Below, one piece after another: positions 44,427 through 53,862 of a stretch of DNA of 64,000 bases. Positions within the stretch are counted from its first letter, which is position 1. The number at the start of each line of letters is the position of its first letter. The notes beneath the pieces are model-generated. The model did not search any database. It was not told the DNA's origin and saw only the letters and a list, made by a program, of their open reading frames with translations. The translations under genes and the position numbers were made by a program. Source of the DNA: Prevotella sp. (GTDB lineage: Bacteria; Bacteroidota; Bacteroidia; Bacteroidales; Bacteroidaceae); contig JAFTQG010000042.1 of NCBI GenBank assembly GCA_017462915.1, positions 18,890 to 82,889 on the forward strand, read 5' to 3'.

Positions 44427-44886
44427 AATTCCTTAAGGTTTTTATTTGTTTGTCTTGATATATTCTGTATATGTTTGCAAATATACTCAAATTATTCCTG
44501 TAAAAGGGCATTATGACAAAAGAATTAACAAGAATTAATGTGAATCAAGTGGAGTACAACTATTCAGGCCACACACCAGCGTCCATGAATGGCCAGAATG
44601 GTTACAATTCCAGAATTGCCCAATTACAGTATATTCATGCTTTTCATGATCATTCCAGTATGATTCTTGTCTGTTTATATGAATAAGCAGAGATATAATC
44701 TCCTGCTTTTATAATGATGTATCCCCTTATCGAACACGAATATCTTGCCTAATTCTCCAATCGGTAATCCAATGTATGGGTATGTAGTTCAACGTGATAT
44801 AAGTACAGGAGAAGAGTAGATTATAAATACATGAGATGCGCCTATTTGATGAAGCACATCCCATGTATACAAGCTGTAAAAAATAT
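44427..44886. other. 460-bp intergenic stretch
   Basis: AT-rich, no gene. It contains the uxaC -7-like box (44478-44485), a CCAATCGGTAATCC word resembling family 2 ends (about 44752) and, at 44827-44868, a hairpin ATACATG/CATGTAT with a GATG/CATC inner pair that probably ends the BspA gene on the reverse strand. Confidence 0.5.
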
Positions 44887-47800
44887 TTACTTTATAAAAA
44901 TCTTTCGAACGGAGCCGTTAGAATAGCGGATTATATTCAGTCCCTTCTGTAAATCATTATACTTGCGCCCATTAATATCATAATAACCTGTGGCGACAGG
45001 ACTTGACTCTTCAGTCACCGCATAGTCAATGCCTGTGGCGGATGCTTCTGTGGTAAATGTCTGTTCCTCACCGTATGTGATACTGGAAGCTGTCTTCACG
45101 AACGTGCGGAAACGATAAGTGTTGCTTGGCTGCAGGCCTGTAAGCGTAGCGGTCATCACCTGTCCCGTGCCGAAAACAGTAGTAACATTATTATTATCAG
45201 TGACAGCCTTCACGCTCATAGCCTTGCTTTCAGCCACACCTGTAACCCAATATTCAAATCCTTGTTCTATGATGTTATCCGTACCTGCCAGCACATATCC
45301 TTTCACCTTTGCACTGTTGCTGCCAATCTCAGTAGCCTCATAGGTATGGACTGTCGGCTCGAAATAACTGAAATCGCTCGGGTCGAATGTCACCCAGTCT
45401 CCGTAATAATACGTGCCGTCTCCCGATTTGTAAAACGCTCTCACATTATAGTAAGACGTGGATTGCAGGTTGCGGATGTAGCCCTCCAGTTGCCCGTCAT
45501 AGATGGCGGCATAGCCTTCGCTGGGTTTGAGCGATTCGGGGGCATCGTACTTTTTCCATTGGAAGCCCACATTCGTCTCATCATCGCTGATGTTCGTTTC
45601 GGCTGCCACAATGGCGCATGTGCTCGACACGCAACGTGGCTGCAGCGTAGTCAGTTCCAAAGCTGGAGTAGTAAAGGTCTTGCTTACGCTCTCGTTGCTT
45701 CCTTCTTTCGTCTTGACGTAATAGCTCACGGTGTAAGATGTATTTGGTTTAAGTCCGGTCATGCTCAATGTGTTTCCAGCATTTTGTCCGCTAAAACCGG
45801 CTTCCAACACGTGGGCGTCATCTTCTGTATAGCTTCCCTTGACAGATATGCTGGTCGGGCTTACATTCAGCGCGGTGATAGCTGGCTTCAGAGAGGCAGT
45901 CTTTACAGAAAGACCATATTGGTTGCTAATTCGCGTTGCACCGTATTCAGCAAACGGGTAGATTGTGTAAGTTGTATTGGGCGTAAGTCCGCCAAGTACA
46001 ACTTTATCGTTCGTGCAGTCGTATTCTTTATTATTGAAAACAAATCCTTTCTTATCTGCCGAACACGTTTGGTCGGAACTTGCGCTTATCGAGATTGCCA
46101 TTGTTGTTTGTTTGTAAAGACTTCCGGTTCCGATTCCAACCGTCGGTTCTAAGGTCTTCACCGTCTTCGTTATGGCAATTGTTTCTCCGTCTGTATTCTT
46201 AAAGGTTGCTATAATGTCATACGAAGTACCGAAGGAAAGTCCAGTTATCACGTACATGCCGCTCTCATTAGGTGTAACTTCGGTATCTCCAAATTTGACG
46301 CTTTGCAAAATAGCCTGAACATACTCATTGGCGATAACCTTAAACTCTACACTTTGCAAGTATTGACGTGCGGAAATTGAGTAGGGGATATCTATGTCTG
46401 CAATTTGTCCGGACCAGAATTTAGAGATTGTATTTATTTCCGAACCATACGCATAAATTATGGAAGAAGAGTCAAGCCCGACGAAACATTTATTATAGGA
46501 GGATAATTTACAAAATAAATAAAGAGATTTCAGAGTGCACCCTTTGAAGGCAGAGTCTCCGATGCTTGTCACGGACAAAGGAATGCTGATAGTAGTCAGC
46601 CCACTGCACCCTTCAAACACCCAACTACCTATGCTTGTTACGGACGAAGGGATGTTGACAGAAGTTAGTCCAGTACACCCACTGAACGCAGAGCTCTCGA
46701 TGTTTGTCACAGACGAAGGGATATTGATAGTAGTCAGCCCAGTACAGCCTGAGAACATATAGCCACTGATGCTTGTCACGCTTTCGGGTATACTGGCAGA
46801 AGCCAGCCCGGTGCAACCAGAGAACACAGCATTTTCTATGGTTTTCACAGACAAAGGGATATTGATAGAAGTCAGCCTTGTGCAATTACTGAACGCAGAG
46901 TATTCGAGACTTACCACGCCTTCGGGTATATTGACGGAGCCGGTTTTTCCTTCGGGACACCTTATTAATGTTGTCTTGTCTTTGTCATATAAGATGCCGT
47001 CAATAGAGCTATATGTAGGATTGCCCAACAAAACATTTATTGCAATCAGTCCGTTGCACCCACCGAACGCTTTCTCTCCGATGCTTATCACGCTTTCGGG
47101 TATACTGACAGAAGCTAGTCCGCTACAATCAGCGAACGCACCATCTCCGATGCTTGTCACACCTTCTGGTATATTGATGGAGGCAAGTTCGCAACACCCT
47201 TCAAACGCCCAACTACCGATGCTTGTTACGGACGATGGTATATTGACAGAAGTCAATCCGCTACACCCTCTGAACACAGCAGGTTCGATGTTTGTCACAG
47301 ACGAAGGGATATTTATGAACGTCAGTCCGTTGCACCCTTCAAACGCCCAACTACCGATATTTACCACGCCTTCTGGTATGTTGACAGAAGTCAATCCACT
47401 ACACCTGTAGAACGCATTATTCCCGATACTTTTCACACCTTCAGGAATATTGATAGAACCGGTTTTACCCTTGGGACATGTTATTATGGTTGTCTTGTCT
47501 TTGTCATACAAAATGCCATCAATAGAGCAATATACAGGATTGTCCGATGAAACATTTACAGCAATCAGCCCGCTGCACTCGCCGAACGCATTGTTTCCGA
47601 TGCTTGTCACATACGAAGAGATACTAACGCAAGTCAGCCCGATGCAACCATAAAACGCAGCTTTTCCGATGCTTATCACGGATGAAGGGATGGTGACGGA
47701 AGTTAGTCTGTCACAAGCATGAAACGCATCATCTCCGATACTTGTCACGATGTATTCTTTTCCATCATATGTTATTGACTGAGGAATAGCCACATCACCT

Positions 47801-47973
47801 GTATATCTATCTGTATAATAGTAGGAAGAACTGCGATATGTCACACTTGCTGTCATGCTTGTCCCATTCAAATTGTAGTAAATCCCATCTATTAGCGCAT
47901 CATGCGCATAGACGCCGCTTGCGAAGAGGGTTACCACAACGAGTAGCAGAAGTTTTTGTATTTGTTGTTTCAT
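44887..47973 (-). CDS. large BspA-type leucine-rich repeat surface protein
   Basis: 1028 residues from ATG 47973 (MKQQIQKLLLLVVVTLFASG, signal peptide to about 23); in-frame codons up to 48060 are probably untranslated. About 18 LRR_5 repeats of 23 residues (GLTSVNIPSSVTSIGxxAFxGC) cover residues 70-490, broken twice by a SSIDGILYDKDKTT insert. Four Fn3-like domains follow (about 560-950), with LTGLxPNTSYxxxxxV motifs. The tail (YYDINGRKYNDLQKGLNIIR...SVRKIFIK) resembles a T9SS sorting signal. It is likely an adhesin binding host proteins. A structured hairpin precedes the start. Confidence 0.92.
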   Translation of the reverse strand: MKQQIQKLLLLVVVTLFASGVYAHDALIDGIYYNLNGTSMTASVTYRSSSYYYTDRYTGDVAIPQSITYDGKEYIVTSIGDDAFHACDRLTSVTIPSSVISIGKAAFYGCIGLTCVSISSYVTSIGNNAFGECSGLIAVNVSSDNPVYCSIDGILYDKDKTTIITCPKGKTGSINIPEGVKSIGNNAFYRCSGLTSVNIPEGVVNIGSWAFEGCNGLTFINIPSSVTNIEPAVFRGCSGLTSVNIPSSVTSIGSWAFEGCCELASINIPEGVTSIGDGAFADCSGLASVSIPESVISIGEKAFGGCNGLIAINVLLGNPTYSSIDGILYDKDKTTLIRCPEGKTGSVNIPEGVVSLEYSAFSNCTRLTSINIPLSVKTIENAVFSGCTGLASASIPESVTSISGYMFSGCTGLTTINIPSSVTNIESSAFSGCTGLTSVNIPSSVTSIGSWVFEGCSGLTTISIPLSVTSIGDSAFKGCTLKSLYLFCKLSSYNKCFVGLDSSSIIYAYGSEINTISKFWSGQIADIDIPYSISARQYLQSVEFKVIANEYVQAILQSVKFGDTEVTPNESGMYVITGLSFGTSYDIIATFKNTDGETIAITKTVKTLEPTVGIGTGSLYKQTTMAISISASSDQTCSADKKGFVFNNKEYDCTNDKVVLGGLTPNTTYTIYPFAEYGATRISNQYGLSVKTASLKPAITALNVSPTSISVKGSYTEDDAHVLEAGFSGQNAGNTLSMTGLKPNTSYTVSYYVKTKEGSNESVSKTFTTPALELTTLQPRCVSSTCAIVAAETNISDDETNVGFQWKKYDAPESLKPSEGYAAIYDGQLEGYIRNLQSTSYYNVRAFYKSGDGTYYYGDWVTFDPSDFSYFEPTVHTYEATEIGSNSAKVKGYVLAGTDNIIEQGFEYWVTGVAESKAMSVKAVTDNNNVTTVFGTGQVMTATLTGLQPSNTYRFRTFVKTASSITYGEEQTFTTEASATGIDYAVTEESSPVATGYYDINGRKYNDLQKGLNIIRYSNGSVRKIFIK

Positions 47974-48032
47974 GTTTGTTTTCTGTAAGAAAAAAGCGTG
48001 ATACCATTCCTCTGCTTGCCTTTTACATAGGT

Positions 48033-48132
48033 ACCGCCAAGTAACCTGCACGACTAACAAGCACAGAATGGTTCACGCCTATAAACGTGAACCTTCAGTC
48101 TGCTTGTTCTCAGTCGTTGAAATTTTGGCGGT
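48033..48132 (-). promoter_or_regulatory. nested hairpin leader of the large BspA gene
   Basis: ACCGCCAA (48033-40) pairs with TTGGCGGT (48125-32); inside, CGACT/AGTCG, CAAGCA/TGCTTG and GGTTCACG/CGTGAACC (48070-93) nest in order. The structure ends 60 nt before ATG 47973 on the transcript. Confidence 0.55.
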
Positions 48133-48720
48133 TTCATGTAAAAGAGAACAAGAGCTAAAAGCTCAATATGTTTATATGTTCATTTCAAGTTTATTGGATG
48201 GACACGCTTCTTGTTGTTAATGTTTTTGCCGGCATTTCAACACGGCGGATTTCTCACAACATTGTGGAATGTAGCCTTACCAGCTATCAAGTTCCTTTGC
48301 GTTCCGTACTTCTTTTCTGTTTCTTGAATATTAATGTTAGTTCCACTTCGTATTCTATCTGTTTACATACGCAAGAATGAATACGTGTTCCTGCACATAT
48401 ATCTCACAATAGCATCTGACAGCGAGGCACATAAGAAATGATTCAAGCCACAAATCCAATCTTCTCAGAAGAAAAACATCCGAAACTTGATATCAGTCCA
48501 CCTTGTCACTTCACTTGCCCATAAAAAATTTGATGCTATTGGTACTACTGCGTAATTGCCATTTTACGTTTACGGCAACACACCTGATTTTGTAAAATTA
48601 CAAACTTTTCTGTATATGGCCTCTATTTGTTTGTCTTTTTTAACAGGCTGTCTGGTTTATTAATATAATTTCAGAAAACAAGAATAATTGATAATAATTA
48701 CCAGTCAACCTATTCTCCTT
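48133..48720. other. about 590 bp without a gene
   Basis: AT-rich, no frame with a recognisable protein and no matched repeat. No consensus promoter for the BspA gene was found here. Confidence 0.5.
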
Positions 48721-48727
48721 GTTACGA

Positions 48728-48786
48728 TAAAAGGTGACCTTTTATGTAGTAAAGGGTCACCTTTCATGCGGTAAAAGGTCACCGTT
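48728..48786. repeat. 22-bp-period palindrome array, cluster D (3 units)
   Basis: AAAAGGTGACCTTTT, AAAGGGTCACCTTT and AAAAGGTCACCGTTT; central T at 48735, 48757 and 48779, exactly 22 bp apart. It lies about 320 bp before the TrpB2 gene. Confidence 0.88.
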
Positions 48787-48904
48787 TGTTTTTCCATCCA
48801 TAGCGTTTTGCTCATGAACATAAGGCCTCGACATGAGCGAGAGCATGAAAATATAATGAAATACGGCATCATCCGCACGGAATTGAAAGAAAATCGGCAA
48901 AAAT

Positions 48905-48936
48905 ATTGGCAGTCTGAAAGAAAATAAGTAATTTTG
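48905..48936 (+). promoter_or_regulatory. promoter of the TrpB2 gene
   Basis: TTG at 48905-48907 and TAATTTTG at 48929-48936, spacing 21. The 150-nt leader after it carries GGTTT and AACC words. Confidence 0.5.
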
Positions 48937-48949
48937 CAGTCAAAGTGAG

Positions 48950-49105
48950 ATGGTGGTGCAGTGGTTGATGGTTTAAGGTTTTAGGTTGACTGCCCAATAC
49001 CTGCAACCTAATGCCGTATAACCAAACAGGCGAAAACCAATAACCAACAAACTGCCCAACCGAAAACCGTAAAAACCGTAAAACCAATAACCGAATATAA
49101 AAAAT
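48950..49105. repeat. GGTTT/AACC-word leader region
   Basis: G-rich words (GTGGTTGATGGTTT, GGTTTTAGGTTG) are followed by complementary C-rich words (CCAAACAGGCGAAAACC, AACCGTAAAAACCG). It resembles the GGTTT arrays at 31.1 and 50.5 kb but is less regular. Confidence 0.5.
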
Positions 49106-49106
49106 C

Positions 49107-50471
49107 ATGAAAAGACAGAAGCGCTATTTCCTCTCCGAGGAACAGATTCCCACACAGTGGTATAACATCCAGGCCGATATGGTCAACAAACCGTTGCCGC
49201 CGCTCAATCCGGCAACGAAAAAGCCGTTGACACCCGAGGACCTTTATCCTATCTTCTGTGAGGAATGCAGCCGTCAGGAGCTTGACCAGGAACATGCATG
49301 GATAGACATCCCCGAGGAGGTCCGCGAGCTGTACGCATACTACCGTTCCACTCCGCTCGTGCGTGCCTACGGGCTGGAGAAGGCGCTCGGCACTCCTGCA
49401 CATATCTATTTCAAGAACGAGTCTGTCAGTCCTGTGGGCAGCCACAAGCTGAACTCTGCCATCGCGCAGGCCTACTACTGCAAGAAGGAGGGCGTGACTA
49501 ATGTGACAACGGAGACGGGTGCCGGCCAATGGGGTGCGGCGCTGTCATACGCGGCAAAGGTTTTCGGACTTGAGGCCGCCGTGTATCAGGTGAAGATTTC
49601 ATACGAGCAGAAGCCTTACCGCCGCTCTATCATGCAGACTTACGGCGCACAGGTCACTCCGTCGCCTTCCATGTCTACACGTGCGGGAAAGGACATTCTC
49701 ACGCGCGAGCCGAACAACCAGGGCTCTCTTGGCACAGCTATCTCCGAGGCTGTGGAGCTGGCACGCACGACTCCCAACTGCAAGTACACGCTCGGTTCGG
49801 TGCTGAGCCATGTCACTCTGCATCAGACCATCATAGGCCTGGAGGCGGAGAAGCAGATGGAGATGGCTGGCGAGTATCCTGACATCGTGATAGGATGCTT
49901 CGGCGGCGGCTCGAACTTCGGCGGCATAGCTTTCCCTTTCATGCGACACAACATCAAGGATGGCAAGACGACACGCTTCATAGCTGCCGAACCGGCTTCT
50001 TGTCCTAAGCTGACACGCGGAAAGTTCCATTACGATTTCGGCGACGTTGCCGGCTATACGCCGCTCCTCCCTATGTACACCCTCGGACATGACTTCATGC
50101 CGGCCAATATCCATGCCGGCGGACTGCGCTACCATGGAGCAGGCGTCATCGTCTCGCAGTTGCTCAAGGACAAGCTGATGGAGGCTGTCGACATAAACCA
50201 GCTGGAGTCGTTCGAGGCCGGAGTGCTCTTTGCCAAGGCAGAAGGCATCATCCCTGCCCCGGAATCCTGCCACGCCATCGCCGCTGCAGTAAGGGAAGCC
50301 AAGAAATGCATCGAGACAGGTGAGGAGAAAGTCATACTGTTCAATCTCTCGGGACATGGGCTCATAGACATGGCGGCATACGACAACTACCTTGCAGGAA
50401 ACCTCCAGAACTACGAGGTGCCTGAGGAACTTATCGAGAAGAATATCGCAAAAGTCGAGAATCTGGTATAA
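49107..50471 (+). CDS. trpB: TrpB2-type tryptophan synthase beta-like protein
   Basis: A PLP fold type II enzyme of 454 residues, the length of TrpB2 (TrpB1 is about 400). The Schiff-base Lys114 lies in NESVSPVGSHKLNSA; TETGAGQWG and the phosphate-binding GCFGGGSNFGG are present; the C-terminus has FNLSGHGLIDM. TrpB2 makes tryptophan from indole (or phosphoserine) and serine and often works without TrpA. No trpA or other trp gene is adjacent, supporting an indole-salvage role. Confidence 0.94.
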   Translation: MKRQKRYFLSEEQIPTQWYNIQADMVNKPLPPLNPATKKPLTPEDLYPIFCEECSRQELDQEHAWIDIPEEVRELYAYYRSTPLVRAYGLEKALGTPAHIYFKNESVSPVGSHKLNSAIAQAYYCKKEGVTNVTTETGAGQWGAALSYAAKVFGLEAAVYQVKISYEQKPYRRSIMQTYGAQVTPSPSMSTRAGKDILTREPNNQGSLGTAISEAVELARTTPNCKYTLGSVLSHVTLHQTIIGLEAEKQMEMAGEYPDIVIGCFGGGSNFGGIAFPFMRHNIKDGKTTRFIAAEPASCPKLTRGKFHYDFGDVAGYTPLLPMYTLGHDFMPANIHAGGLRYHGAGVIVSQLLKDKLMEAVDINQLESFEAGVLFAKAEGIIPAPESCHAIAAAVREAKKCIETGEEKVILFNLSGHGLIDMAAYDNYLAGNLQNYEVPEELIEKNIAKVENLV

Positions 50472-50480
50472 GGATTTTAC

Positions 50481-50550
50481 GGTTAGGCGGTTTTTCGGTT
50501 ATACGGGGATTACCTTTCATGTAACCGCATAACCGAAAAACCGCCTAACC
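50481..50550. terminator. 26-bp-stem hairpin after the TrpB2 gene
   Basis: The arms 50481-50506 (starting GGTTAGGCGGTTTTTCGG) and 50525-50550 are complementary with one mismatch (a wobble pair in RNA). The stem is unusually long for a terminator and lacks a T-run. Confidence 0.75.
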
Positions 50551-50569
50551 GCAGAAACAAAAAACGTCG

Positions 50570-50669
50570 TTGGTGGTTTGGTTATTTGGTGGTTTAGTTG
50601 TTTAGTTGATGGTTTGGGGCATATAGCATATAACCAAACAACTAAACCACCAAATAACCAAACCACCAA
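50570..50669. repeat. 34-bp perfect inverted repeat before the SPFH gene stop
   Basis: The arm at 50570-50603 (starting TTGGTGGTTTGGTTATTTGG) is perfectly complementary to 50636-50669, with a 32-bp loop. It ends four bases before the stop of the SPFH gene. Likely a bidirectional terminator or cruciform with the preceding hairpin. Confidence 0.9.
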
Positions 50670-50672
50670 TAA

Positions 50673-51629
50673 CTATTTCCCTGTGTTCACCACAGGCTGT
50701 GCCGGTTCGTCGGCACAGAGGACGACAAGCAGATTGCCTATCATATCGGCTTTCTTCTCGTCGTTAAGTTCCACGATACCTTCGTCGGAGAGCTTGTCAA
50801 GAGCCATCTTCACCATGCTCACTGCACCCTCGACTATCTTCTCGCGGGCAGTGATTATCGCGGCGGCCTGCTGACGGCGAAGCATGACGGCCGCTATCTC
50901 CGGCGCATAGGCAAGATAATTGATGCGTGCCTCCATGACCTCAAGGCCTGCCATCTCAAGACGCTCATTGAGCTTGCTGGTCAAGACCTCATTGATTTCC
51001 GCACTGCCGTCGCGTAACGTCACCTCATTATCCTCCCCGTTCTCGTTGTCATAGGCATACATTCCTGCTACCTCGCGGAGTGCGGAGTCGCTCTGTATCG
51101 CCACAAAACGCTCAAACTTGTTCATGCGTGCCGAAGCGCTGTTGAGCGTCTGTGCCGAAGCTGAGACATCAGTGTCTATGTCGAATATCGCCTTGTATGT
51201 ATCTTTCAGCCGCCATACGACGACAAGTCCGATAAGGACAGGATTACCAGCCTTGTCATTGACCTTTATGGGTTCTGCATTAAGGTTGCGTGCACGGAGG
51301 CTGACGTTCTTCACACTCATGAACGGATTGAGCCAGTAGTAGCCATTCTGACGGAATGTGCCGACATACTTGCCGAAGAATGTCATCACCTTTGCTTCGT
51401 TCGGTTCAAGCAGCGAGAATCCGCAAGAGCATATTATGGAGACGATGAACAGTATGACTCCCAGCACGAACCACAAAGCGCATGGCTCGTCTGCATCTGC
51501 ATTGACTATGCCTTTGACTATGGCATATACCGTGATGCACCATAGCACCAAGGCTATGGCAATCATGAGGAAACCGTTGAGATAACCTCCCTTGAACTCA
51601 AACTCACCTGACTGTTTCATATTTTGCAT
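50673..51629 (-). CDS. SPFH/stomatin-like membrane protein
   Basis: 318 residues with two N-terminal transmembrane helices (about 20-40 and 52-72), then the SPFH core (VMTFFGKYVGTFRQNGYYWLNPF...RARNLNAEPIKVNDKAGNPVLIGLVVVWRL) and a coiled region INEVLTSKLNERLEMAGLEVMEARI. Family members organise membrane microdomains and shield proteases. The start could be the second Met (MKQ). It lies 55 bp before the DPP IV stop on the same strand. Confidence 0.9.
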   Translation of the reverse strand: MQNMKQSGEFEFKGGYLNGFLMIAIALVLWCITVYAIVKGIVNADADEPCALWFVLGVILFIVSIICSCGFSLLEPNEAKVMTFFGKYVGTFRQNGYYWLNPFMSVKNVSLRARNLNAEPIKVNDKAGNPVLIGLVVVWRLKDTYKAIFDIDTDVSASAQTLNSASARMNKFERFVAIQSDSALREVAGMYAYDNENGEDNEVTLRDGSAEINEVLTSKLNERLEMAGLEVMEARINYLAYAPEIAAVMLRRQQAAAIITAREKIVEGAVSMVKMALDKLSDEGIVELNDEKKADMIGNLLVVLCADEPAQPVVNTGK

Positions 51630-51684
51630 AATAATTTTGTTTTATCATATTGTTTTTAACCTTTACAGGCTTTATGTAGCACCG

Positions 51685-53862
51685 TCATTTCATGGCATTT
51701 ACGAAATGTTCTGCAACCTGCCGAAGCAGATGGCGGCGTGTATTGCCTCCGAAAATGCTGTGGTTGCGGTTGGTATAGAGCAGTTCGCGGAAATCCTTGT
51801 CTGCCTGCACAAGAGCTTCGGCATACTCGTATGAGTTTTGCGGATGGACATTATCATCGGCTGTGCCATGGCAGAGCAACAGTTTTCCATGCAACTTCGA
51901 TGCGCGCGAAATAGGATTTTCCGCATATCCGGAAGGATTTTCCTTTGGTGTACGCATGAAACGCTCAGTATATACAGAGTCATAGTATTTCCAGTTTGTT
52001 GGCGGAGCTATGGCGACACCGGCATAGAACACCTCCCTGCCCTCGCTCATGGACATAAGGGTATTGAAGCCTCCGTAAGACCAGCCCCATATTCCGATAT
52101 GGTCGGCATCGACATAATCCTGCTTTGCCAGCCACATGGCGGCCTCTACCTGGTCTTTAGACTCAAGAACACCGAGATTCAGATATGTGCATTTCTCGAA
52201 CTCTGCGCCACGGCAACCTGTGCCACGGCCATCAACCGTGACGACGATAAAGCCCAAAGAGCATAGATATGCATCGTATATAGCGCCTTCACCCATGGAG
52301 CCAAGTCGCCATGAATCAAGCACCTGCTGTGACGACGGACCGGAATACTGGTGCATTATGACAGGACACTTGCGTGAGGTGCTGCCCGTTGGACGCATCA
52401 TCCAGCCGTTGAGCACGACACCCTCCGAAGTAGTAAAGGAGAAGAGCTCTTTCTTCGGCATGTCATATTGCGCCAGCGTATCAAGAAGGGCCTTATTGTC
52501 AAGTATCGTGGAGAGGACCTTTCCCTTGTTTGTATTGGATGTGCAGACATAAGGTGTGTTGCGGTCGCTCCAGGTATTGAAGTAATATTTCATCGTGGCA
52601 GAGAATGTCGCACTGTTCGTTCCGTCCAGCTTTGAGAGTCTCTCTATCTTGCCATTACGGTGCGCGACATAGACATGGCGTGTCATAGGCGTAGGGGCAG
52701 CCTGGTAGTATATGTCGCCGGTCTTTCTGTCAACGCCATAGACTGCGGTGACATCCATCTTCTCCGGACAGACTTCCTGCAACAACCTGCCATCCATTGC
52801 ATAACGGTAGATATGACGATAGTTGTCTCTGTCTGAAATCATGACAAAACCGTCGGCAGTAAGCACGAAATCGTATGCCACCTCAGGGACATACTTGTCT
52901 GCCTCCTCTTTCATAATAAGCTTAGCCTCCGACGTAACAGGGTTCGTCGCATAGACACACATCTTGTCTTGATGACGGTTGAGGGTGACAAACAGTACAT
53001 TGGATGCGCTCGTGGTCTGGAACAGACGGCATATATATCCGTCGGCGTCCAACGGGACATTCAACTGTCTTGACTTGCCAGATTTTATATCATAACTCCA
53101 TGCAGTGACCTTCGCATTGTCATAACCTGCCTTAGGATATTTGTAGGAATAATATCCAGGATAGTCAGAATATTCCTCTTTCGCCCCCTTCAGTCCCTTA
53201 TAAAGCTGGATATCAAAGGTCTTGACATCAGACTCGTCATATTTTATCCAACATAGCTGGCTGCCGTCTGCATTGAAGCAAAGGGAGCATGACAGACCGA
53301 ATTCCTCTTCGTTAACCCAATCAGGTATGCCGTTAATCACCTCATTGCGCTTTCCGTCAAATGTAACCTGCGTCTCTGCAGCATCGTCAACCGTAAAGAG
53401 ATAGATGTTGTTTTCACGGACATAAGCTATCTTACAGCCATCATTGCTCCATACCGGAGACTGGCAAGGCCGTGACGACAAGCCCGACAAGGTATTTGTC
53501 TGCATATCATATACATACCATATAGCCGTAAAAGAACGACGGTATATATACTTAACGTCTGTAGCTATAAGCATTTTCCTGCCGTCAGGCGACATGATGA
53601 ACGCTTCCGCTCCCTTGATTGTGCAGCCTTTTGCCGCCGCATAATCAAACAGCACACCGTCTTGCCTGCCATTCTTGAAACTGTAAGACAGGACTTTCCC
53701 GTCAGACAGGCAAGCATAACGTTCGCCGTCAACCAACGGAGTTACAGACATCTGACGCTCTGCACGGAACTTCCTGCCGACAGCGTCTTCAAGAGTAAAA
53801 GGCGTACCGGCAAATGCCGACACGCCAATCATCATAAGTAGTGATAAAACTATTCTCTTCAT
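51685..53862 (-). CDS. dipeptidyl peptidase IV (S9 prolyl oligopeptidase family)
   Basis: Releases X-Pro dipeptides from peptide N-termini. 725 residues: signal peptide (MKRIVLSLLMMIGVSAFAG), beta-propeller (about 60-450), alpha/beta hydrolase. Catalytic triad Ser595 in GWSYGGF, Asp670 in GTADDN and His701 in NRNHS; the Glu pair that binds the substrate N-terminus is seen as NEEEFGLS (about 185). Typical of oral Bacteroidetes such as Porphyromonas and Prevotella. It overlaps the GldB-like gene by 4 bp. Confidence 0.95.
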   Translation of the reverse strand: MKRIVLSLLMMIGVSAFAGTPFTLEDAVGRKFRAERQMSVTPLVDGERYACLSDGKVLSYSFKNGRQDGVLFDYAAAKGCTIKGAEAFIMSPDGRKMLIATDVKYIYRRSFTAIWYVYDMQTNTLSGLSSRPCQSPVWSNDGCKIAYVRENNIYLFTVDDAAETQVTFDGKRNEVINGIPDWVNEEEFGLSCSLCFNADGSQLCWIKYDESDVKTFDIQLYKGLKGAKEEYSDYPGYYSYKYPKAGYDNAKVTAWSYDIKSGKSRQLNVPLDADGYICRLFQTTSASNVLFVTLNRHQDKMCVYATNPVTSEAKLIMKEEADKYVPEVAYDFVLTADGFVMISDRDNYRHIYRYAMDGRLLQEVCPEKMDVTAVYGVDRKTGDIYYQAAPTPMTRHVYVAHRNGKIERLSKLDGTNSATFSATMKYYFNTWSDRNTPYVCTSNTNKGKVLSTILDNKALLDTLAQYDMPKKELFSFTTSEGVVLNGWMMRPTGSTSRKCPVIMHQYSGPSSQQVLDSWRLGSMGEGAIYDAYLCSLGFIVVTVDGRGTGCRGAEFEKCTYLNLGVLESKDQVEAAMWLAKQDYVDADHIGIWGWSYGGFNTLMSMSEGREVFYAGVAIAPPTNWKYYDSVYTERFMRTPKENPSGYAENPISRASKLHGKLLLCHGTADDNVHPQNSYEYAEALVQADKDFRELLYTNRNHSIFGGNTRRHLLRQVAEHFVNAMK

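Noticed and set aside
45262-46152. Plus-strand open frame over the BspA gene
   Set aside because: Antisense of Fn3-like domains whose reverse-strand translation is clearly the real one.
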